Source: Streptomyces sp. 1222.5 (GTDB lineage: Bacteria > Actinomycetota > Actinomycetes > Streptomycetales > Streptomycetaceae). From it: a DNA stretch of 64,000 nt. Below, piece after piece: positions 59,466 to 64,000 of this stretch. Within the stretch, counting starts at the first letter, position 1. The number at the start of each line of letters is the position of its first letter. The position numbers were made by a program, and so were the translations under genes. Location of the stretch: positions 8,430,001 through 8,494,000 of the forward strand of contig NZ_FNSZ01000001.1 in assembly GCF_900105245.1 (NCBI RefSeq), in the 5' to 3' direction. Below the pieces are notes generated by a model. The model saw only the letters and a list, made by a program, of their open reading frames with translations, was not told where the DNA came from and searched no databases.

Positions 59466-59942
59466 TCACCGGCCGGCTGCCGGCGGTGTGCGCTGGTCGA
59501 GGGTGAGGACCCCGTCGACCATGTGCGCGGCCTGAGCCCTGCGTCGGCGGTCTTCGCATTGTTCGAGGAGCGCGTAGCCCTCGCAGAGCACGGCTTCATG
59601 TCCGCTGTAGGACTCGAGGTTGACGACGGACGCTTCGAGATGTCGGATCTCGGTGGCCAGCATCGGCACACCGTCGGCTCCCCGATCCATGGCCGCGTGG
59701 GCTCGTGCGCGAAGGGGCGGCAGCAGTTCCGCGCCGCTGGCGTTGCGGATCGTATCGGTGTCGCCGACGCCGGCCAGCGTGAGGCGGGCCTGGGCGTGTT
59801 CGATCACGCGGACAAGTGCCCGGTATTCCCGTACGGACAGCTCGAAAGCCGAAAGGTGCGCGCGTGGACGGCCGTCGAGGGGCGTGGTGTCGTGTGCGGG
59901 ATGCGGATCACCGGCATGTCCCTGTCTGCCGAACCGCGACAT
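59466..59942 (-). CDS. Unknown helical protein (158 residues)
   Basis: ATG 59942 is chosen because GGGGGG is four bases upstream; ATG 59966 has no ribosome site. It begins MSRFGRQGHAGDPHPAHDTT, and then a long helix RAHLSAFELSVREYRALVRV, IEHAQARLTLAGVGDTDTIR, RARAHAAMDRGADGVPMLAT and a final VLCEGYALLEQCEDRRRRAQ. Two Cys. It is cytoplasmic and may be a helical bundle. No family recognised. The gene set around it is stress-related. Confidence 0.6.
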   Translation of the reverse strand: MSRFGRQGHAGDPHPAHDTTPLDGRPRAHLSAFELSVREYRALVRVIEHAQARLTLAGVGDTDTIRNASGAELLPPLRARAHAAMDRGADGVPMLATEIRHLEASVVNLESYSGHEAVLCEGYALLEQCEDRRRRAQAAHMVDGVLTLDQRTPPAAGR

Positions 59943-59986
59943 CGATCCCCCCGAGAACAAGTGCAACGGCTGATACCGGCGTACTG

Positions 59987-60265
59987 GTGCCCCACCCCTG
60001 GCAGTTCAACACTCAACTGTTGTCCCCCTGGGAGTCTTTAGCCAATCTTGATCGACTCACCGTCGAGGAGTCTCCGGAGGCTCTGCACGCGGAGGTCTTC
60101 CAGGAGCTCTACGGCGACGCCGCGACCCACCGGGACCTCGAGGAACTGTGGCGGGACGAGGCGTTCATGGGGGAGGAGGGGACCCACTCGCTCCTGGACA
60201 TCGATCGCGTCGCCCCCACGACCGGCGCTCCGGCGAGCCACGATGTCGCGGACTACGGAACGTAG
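59987..60265 (+). CDS. Small acidic hypothetical protein (92 residues)
   Basis: From GTG 59987 the frame reads VPHPWQFNTQLLSPWESLAN, then LDRLTVEESPEALHAEVFQE, LYGDAATHRDLEELWRDEAF and LLDIDRVAPTTGAPASHDVA. It is acidic with amphipathic helices and natural codon use, but the start is weak (no clear ribosome site). Divergent from the previous gene, with the start codons 44 bases apart. Family unknown; it could be a relic. Confidence 0.45.
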   Translation: MPHPWQFNTQLLSPWESLANLDRLTVEESPEALHAEVFQELYGDAATHRDLEELWRDEAFMGEEGTHSLLDIDRVAPTTGAPASHDVADYGT

Positions 60266-60293
60266 CGCCGGGCGTGGGGCGATCGGTGCCGAA

Positions 60294-60491
60294 ATGGTGC
60301 ACGACGCGTTCCTGCGCTGGCGCGGTCGGTTCGAGGAGCTTCTCGCTCAGGCCCTTGCGGACATCAGGATTCCGCCAACGGCGTGTACGTCGTTCTGTAC
60401 ACCGGCGACGAGGCAACCCACTGAGAGCCTTCGCTCGCGTGCTCGCGTGCTCCAGGCCGCGCGGGCGAAGGCGGACGCGGCGAACCCGTGA
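60294..60491 (+). pseudogene. TetR-family regulator, C-terminal remnant
   Basis: MVHDAFLRWRGRFEELLAQA then LADIRIPPT matches the ligand-domain helix of TetR-family regulators, where an RxEMVHDAFLRWRGRFE-like block is common. No DNA-binding domain precedes it, and after about 27 residues the sequence loses similarity. It is cut off by the stop at 60489-60491, three bases from the next gene's stop. Confidence 0.5.
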
Positions 60492-60493
60492 GC

Positions 60494-61225
60494 CTACAGG
60501 TGTGCTGCCAAGGCGGAGTAGACCTTCCGCCAGGCGTCGGCGCCGGCTCGCTGGTCGTAGTCGGCCGGACGGTCGGCGCAGGCGAAGCCGTGACGGGCTC
60601 CCGGATAGGTCACCAGCTCGTGCGGCACCCCGGCCTTGGTGAGCCGCTGCTCGGCCTGCTCCCATTCCTCGGCCGGAATGATGTGGTCCAGATCCCCGCG
60701 GAAGCCCAGCACGAACGCGCCCCCCGCGGCGATGCGTTCGCTGGTCTCCAGCGGGGGCACGGGACCGACCAGGGGGAAGCCGGTGTTGAGCAACCAGCCG
60801 GGGTAGAAGACCGCGGCCAACTCGAAGCTCAGCTCGGTCGCCGCCCGCATCGCGATATGGCCGCCCATGCTCAGTCCGAGGAACGCCACGCCACGCTCCC
60901 CGGCCTCGACGCGCGCCGCCGCCAGCGCTGCGGAGGCATCGGCGACCAGCTCATCCCGGTCCAGCGCACGCATCAGCACCAGGCCGTCCTCACGCTCCTC
61001 GGCGGAGTATCCGAGTCCGGTGCGGCGGGCACTGCGCCAGTAGTAGTCGGGCGCCAACGCGGCATACCCGGCCTCCGCCAACTCCGCGCAGGTCGCGCGG
61101 ACGTAGGCGTTGACCCCGTACAGTTCGGAGCAGACCACCACGGCGCCCCGCACCTCTCCCGCGGGTCGGTGCACATACGCCTCGATGCCGCCTGCCTCGC
61201 CGAGCGTCTCCCACTGACCGGTCAT
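60494..61225 (-). CDS. Dienelactone-hydrolase-family protein
   Basis: A 243-residue cytoplasmic alpha/beta hydrolase from ATG 61225. GAVVVCSELYGVNAYVRATC is the oxyanion region, GERGVAFLGLSMGGHIAMRA is the nucleophile elbow with Ser in place of the Cys of classic dienelactone hydrolases, FRGDLDHIIPAEEWEQAEQR has the Asp, and VTYPGARHGFACADRPADYD the His. Substrate unknown. The distant paralogue at 40369-41175 has Cys at the elbow. Confidence 0.9.
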   Translation of the reverse strand: MTGQWETLGEAGGIEAYVHRPAGEVRGAVVVCSELYGVNAYVRATCAELAEAGYAALAPDYYWRSARRTGLGYSAEEREDGLVLMRALDRDELVADASAALAAARVEAGERGVAFLGLSMGGHIAMRAATELSFELAAVFYPGWLLNTGFPLVGPVPPLETSERIAAGGAFVLGFRGDLDHIIPAEEWEQAEQRLTKAGVPHELVTYPGARHGFACADRPADYDQRAGADAWRKVYSALAAHL

Positions 61226-61294
61226 GGCTACCCCCGTGTATGTAATGACGGCGCAACTCTAGCGGCAGGCAACGGAGTTCAGGGGCCGCACAGC

Positions 61295-62320
61295 TTACGG
61301 CAGACGGATGGGGGTGGGCAGGAGAGCGTGGGCCGGCAGCGGGCGCCATCGGTCCCCCGCGGCGACTCGGCCGAACGCCTGGTCGCCGAAGTGGAAGGCG
61401 AAGCCGTAGGTGCGCCGCTCGCGCAGCAGTGCCAGCAGTGTCGCTCGCGCCTTGAGCACGCCGTCGACGTTCACGTCGGGCCCGGACGGCCATTCGGGGT
61501 GTGCCACCTGGGCGGGAGTGTGGAAGGCGTCGCCGAACACCAGGATCCGCCGCCCGTCATGGGCCGAGACCATGTAGGTGGTGTGGCCGGGGCTGTGCCC
61601 GGGAGTGATCAGCGCAGTGACGCCGGGCCACACCTCGTCACCGTCGCCGAACCGGCGCAGCACCCGCGACATCGGCACCATGAACCCGTCCCAGGACGGC
61701 GCCCCCACCTTCACCTCCCGGTTCCAGAACGGATCCCACTCGGCTCCCGCCACCAGATAGTCGGCGCAGGGGAACGCCTTGCGCGGCTGCCGGCCGGGCC
61801 CGGTGAGGAAGCCGACACCGGTGTGGTCCGTGTGCAGGTGGGTGAAGGCCACGGTGTCGATCGACTCCGGAGGCACCCCCAGCGCCTGGAAGGTGCGCAG
61901 CAGCGCCCCGCCGCGGGAGACTCCGAGAGAGGGCGAGAGGACGTTGGCGCCGAGACCGACGTCGATCAGGAGCCGCCGGTCGCCTCGCTCGACGAGGACA
62001 CCGCCCGCCGAGGCGGCGATGCGCCCCGACGGAGCCAGCGCTTCGGGATGTTCCCTCCAGTACGAGGCAGGGACGGCGGGCAGGAAGCCGGCACGGTCCA
62101 ACTCCATCGCCGCGTCGACGACATAGGTGAGCCGGACGTCTCCCATGGTGAAACTGCGCACGGCCGACTGGTCACCGAGTGATCCGGTGCGGAACCGCGC
62201 GGCGCGCGCTTTCGGGAGCGAGGGCGAGAGGGGTACGGCGAAGGCCGCGCCGGAGACGAATGCGGTGCGCAGCACGCTGCGTCGCGACGGGCGAGAGGTG
62301 CGGCCGTCCGGCTCTGTCAT
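61295..62320 (-). CDS. MBL-fold metallo-hydrolase with Tat signal
   Basis: A 341-residue protein from ATG 62320. A twin-arginine signal (RTSRPSRRSVLRTAFVSGAA) predicts folded export. The metal motifs of the metallo-beta-lactamase fold are IDTVAFTHLHTDHTGVGFL (HxHxDH), ALITPGHSPGHTTYMVSAHD (His) and ILVFGDAFHTPAQVAHPEW (Asp), with HFGDQAF at the end. The domain order and length resemble AHL-lactonase/glyoxalase II-like members; the true substrate is unknown. It lies 69 bases from the hydrolase downstream on the same strand and 117 bases from the DUF6282 gene. Confidence 0.9.
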   Translation of the reverse strand: MTEPDGRTSRPSRRSVLRTAFVSGAAFAVPLSPSLPKARAARFRTGSLGDQSAVRSFTMGDVRLTYVVDAAMELDRAGFLPAVPASYWREHPEALAPSGRIAASAGGVLVERGDRRLLIDVGLGANVLSPSLGVSRGGALLRTFQALGVPPESIDTVAFTHLHTDHTGVGFLTGPGRQPRKAFPCADYLVAGAEWDPFWNREVKVGAPSWDGFMVPMSRVLRRFGDGDEVWPGVTALITPGHSPGHTTYMVSAHDGRRILVFGDAFHTPAQVAHPEWPSGPDVNVDGVLKARATLLALLRERRTYGFAFHFGDQAFGRVAAGDRWRPLPAHALLPTPIRLP

Positions 62321-62437
62321 GGCAAGGTGTCCTTCGTAGCGTTGAGGAGACCGAGCGGCTGGCCGCCGCTCTCGGGTGGGCCGGCTCCGCAGCGGCATCG
62401 CCGACCGGCGGGCCGTGGGCGCGTGGTGCCGGTCCGG

Positions 62438-63298
62438 TCACGGCGTCAGGAGGGTCACCGGGTTCGCCCAGGTGATGGCTCTGATCTCCTGGCTCGTCAG
62501 GCCCGCGCTCCGGAACCACTGCTCGCTCACGTCCAGCCACTCCTTCACGTCCGGCTGGTCGGGCTGGCCGAGGTCGGAACTGAACACCACCCGTGGGTGG
62601 GCTCGCACCACTTCCCCGAGGTGGCTGATGTCGCGGTGCCCCAACAGCAGCGTCAGCGCCGTGATTTCGACGTACAGGCCGGGTACCTGGGCCAGGTCCG
62701 CCAGGTCGGCGCTCGAGAAGCCCGACATGGGATGCGTGGCGTGGGTGAGGACGAGGCGCGGCACGTCGAGGCGTACGGCCTCGTCCACGACGCGCAGTGC
62801 CGCCTCCCGGTCGCAGTGCCCCGTCGCCACGGCGACGGGCAGGTCACGGGCTGCCCGCAGGACCTCGCGCACGTCCCGGCGCAGCCGCCCGTCGGCGTCG
62901 AGGACCCGGCCGGTCCGCCAGCGGTCGGCATCGAGCAGGGGGTGGAAGGAGGTACGGCGCAGGCGCGAGGTGTGCGCGGGGCCGACCAGGGTCGGCAGGT
63001 GGACGACGAGACGGGCGGGGGTGTCCGGGCCGTGCGCGTAGACGGCCTGCTCCACGGCCTGGGGCCGGACACCGCCGACCAGTTCGTTGAGGACGAGGCT
63101 GCCGGAGACCGGCAGCCCTTCCTGGCGGGCCTCCCAGGCGCGGGCCGCGGTGGAGGTGAGATGGCTCTTCAGGACCACCCAGCCGCCGACCTCGGCATAC
63201 GCCCGGCCCGCGCCGGCCGAGGTGAGCCGGCGACGGTACAGGTCGGGGCCCGCGTGGTAGTGGACGTCCACCACCACGCGCCCCGCCAGGTCATGCAT
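62438..63298 (-). CDS. DUF6282 amidohydrolase-like protein
   Basis: A 286-residue protein from ATG 63298, inside the upstream gene's end (8-bp overlap). VVVDVHYHAGPDLYRRRLTS gives the HxH metal pair, WVVLKSHLTSTAARAW the next Lys/His, LPVAVATGHCDREAALRVVD a further His, LTHATHPMSGFSSADL another, and HPRVVFSSDLGQPDQPDV the late Asp, all in amidohydrolase order. It may hydrolyse a cyclic amide or lactone. Coupling to the RraA-like aldolase suggests a joint catabolic step. Confidence 0.85.
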   Translation of the reverse strand: MHDLAGRVVVDVHYHAGPDLYRRRLTSAGAGRAYAEVGGWVVLKSHLTSTAARAWEARQEGLPVSGSLVLNELVGGVRPQAVEQAVYAHGPDTPARLVVHLPTLVGPAHTSRLRRTSFHPLLDADRWRTGRVLDADGRLRRDVREVLRAARDLPVAVATGHCDREAALRVVDEAVRLDVPRLVLTHATHPMSGFSSADLADLAQVPGLYVEITALTLLLGHRDISHLGEVVRAHPRVVFSSDLGQPDQPDVKEWLDVSEQWFRSAGLTSQEIRAITWANPVTLLTP

Positions 63299-63980
63299 CG
63301 GAGGGCCGGGCGCCACTTTTGCCCCAGGGCCTGGCGTAGCCGAACCGGCGCCGGGCCTCGTCGAGACGCAGCCCGGCGCCGACGGCCCCGGCGATCGCGT
63401 CCTCGGTGTGCTCGACCCGTTCCGCCCGGTCGGCGACTTCGACGGCGTGGTCGGCGGGCACGACCAGGGCTCCGTTGTCGTCGGCGACGACGACGTCACC
63501 GGGCCGTACGGTGACATCGCCGATGACGACGTCCCGGCCCGTGCCGGCCAGTTCCACCCGGTTCTTGCCACTGACCATGGTGACGCCCGTGCTGAACAAC
63601 GGGTATCCGGCGGCGCGAATCTCGGCGATGTCGCGGGCCGAGCCGTGCAGGGCGGTGCCGCGCACCCCGCGCCGCTGCGCCAGCCTCGTCAACAGCGATC
63701 CCCAGTTCGTGCAGGTGGTACTGCCCGCGTTGTCGACCACCACGAAGGACCCCGCGGGTACGTCGTCCAGGTAGTTGGCGGCATTGCGGAAGCCCTGCTC
63801 GGAGTCGTCGACGGGCTGGTAGGTGACGGTGAACGCACGGCCCGCCGCTCGGGTGCCGGGCACACGCGCAGCGATGCCGACGAGGACACCGCCGACCCCG
63901 AGGCTGTCGAGTGCGTCGGAGACCGACGCGGTGTCGAGGCGGGAGAGCCGGTCCACCACCTCGTCAGTGGTGTCCGACAC
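63291..63980 (-). CDS. RraA-like aldolase/decarboxylase family protein
   Basis: A 229-residue protein from GTG 63980, near the window edge. LDTASVSDALDSLGVGGVLV opens the fold, DDVPAGSFVVVDNAGSTTCT-type strands follow, GVRGTALHGSARDIAEIRAA gives the Arg-Asp pair (GxxRD-like, here SARD), and DVTVRPGDVVVADDNGALVV carries the DxxG...D signature. Family members include 4-hydroxy-4-methyl-2-oxoglutarate aldolase and the RNase E regulator RraA. The overlap with the DUF6282 gene favours a metabolic role. Upstream genes are outside the window. Confidence 0.88.
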   Translation of the reverse strand: MSDTTDEVVDRLSRLDTASVSDALDSLGVGGVLVGIAARVPGTRAAGRAFTVTYQPVDDSEQGFRNAANYLDDVPAGSFVVVDNAGSTTCTNWGSLLTRLAQRRGVRGTALHGSARDIAEIRAAGYPLFSTGVTMVSGKNRVELAGTGRDVVIGDVTVRPGDVVVADDNGALVVPADHAVEVADRAERVEHTEDAIAGAVGAGLRLDEARRRFGYARPWGKSGARPSDA

Positions 63981-64000
63981 GGTCTCGTCCGTGGCGAGTT

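Overview
Organism: the base composition (roughly 70 percent G+C), codon use, frequent GTG/TTG starts, twin-arginine and Ala-rich signal peptides, and the protein families present (SARP-type regulator, GlxA/AraC regulators, gas-vesicle GvpA, CsbD, RsbW-like ATPases, DUF6282 and FG-GAP secreted proteins) all point to Streptomyces or a very close relative. The first 19 kb are crowded with insertion-sequence debris, broken genes and a fragment of a helicase-associated-domain protein of the kind common on Streptomyces chromosome arms, so I infer that the window runs from a decayed arm region (left) into better preserved accessory chromosome (right).  Layout: 1-19 kb is a graveyard: a partial IS5-type element, a degraded SigE-family sigma factor, a secreted cationic protein with a small membrane partner, three coupled micro-genes, a regulator/IS256 chimera, a methyltransferase, an almost intact IS (5358-6244) that splits an older gene, frameshifted secreted and helicase genes, a probably inactive ADP-ribosylglycohydrolase-fold protein, nested IS701-like and IS5-like relics, a nitroreductase, and the 3' half of a 2-oxoglutarate dehydrogenase E1 gene. 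19-30 kb carries two convergent TDT-family carriers (one fused to a DUF488 domain), a GlxA-type regulator with a leader peptide, a SnoaL-like protein, an FG-GAP secreted protein, ribB coupled to a broken HAD phosphatase gene, a MarR regulator divergent from a PLP decarboxylase, and a cytochrome P450. 30-39 kb looks like a stress/envelope block: a UBP zinc finger protein, a lytic-transglycosylase-like protein, an AI-2E-type membrane protein, an 11-residue-repeat protein, polyphosphate kinase 2, a hemerythrin-like protein, and a CPBP protease-sensor kinase-response regulator operon. 38-50 kb holds a methyltransferase, a second GlxA/AraC regulator opposite a dienelactone hydrolase, an ArsR regulator opposite an MFS exporter with a near-perfect operator palindrome between them, and several secreted or membrane proteins including a lipoprotein subtilase and a tripeptidyl-aminopeptidase-like hydrolase. 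50-54 kb is a tightly overlapped four-gene operon (unknown protein, flavin-dependent oxidoreductase, unknown protein, AhpD-like protein) behind a clear promoter, next to a further unknown gene. 55-60 kb again has stress genes (CsbD, cold-shock protein, GvpA, RsbW-like ATPase, STAS antagonist). 60-64 kb ends with hydrolases and a coupled DUF6282/RraA-like pair.  How the genes work together: most are accessory, short-range partnerships (regulator plus divergent target, or two to four coupled genes) rather than one large pathway. The best candidates for undescribed systems are the 53066-50188 operon, the secreted cationic peptide/membrane protein pair at 1426-2258, the coupled micro-genes at 2858-3294, the 11-mer repeat protein, and the CPBP-histidine kinase-regulator operon. 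No tRNA, rRNA or CRISPR array was found by eye.
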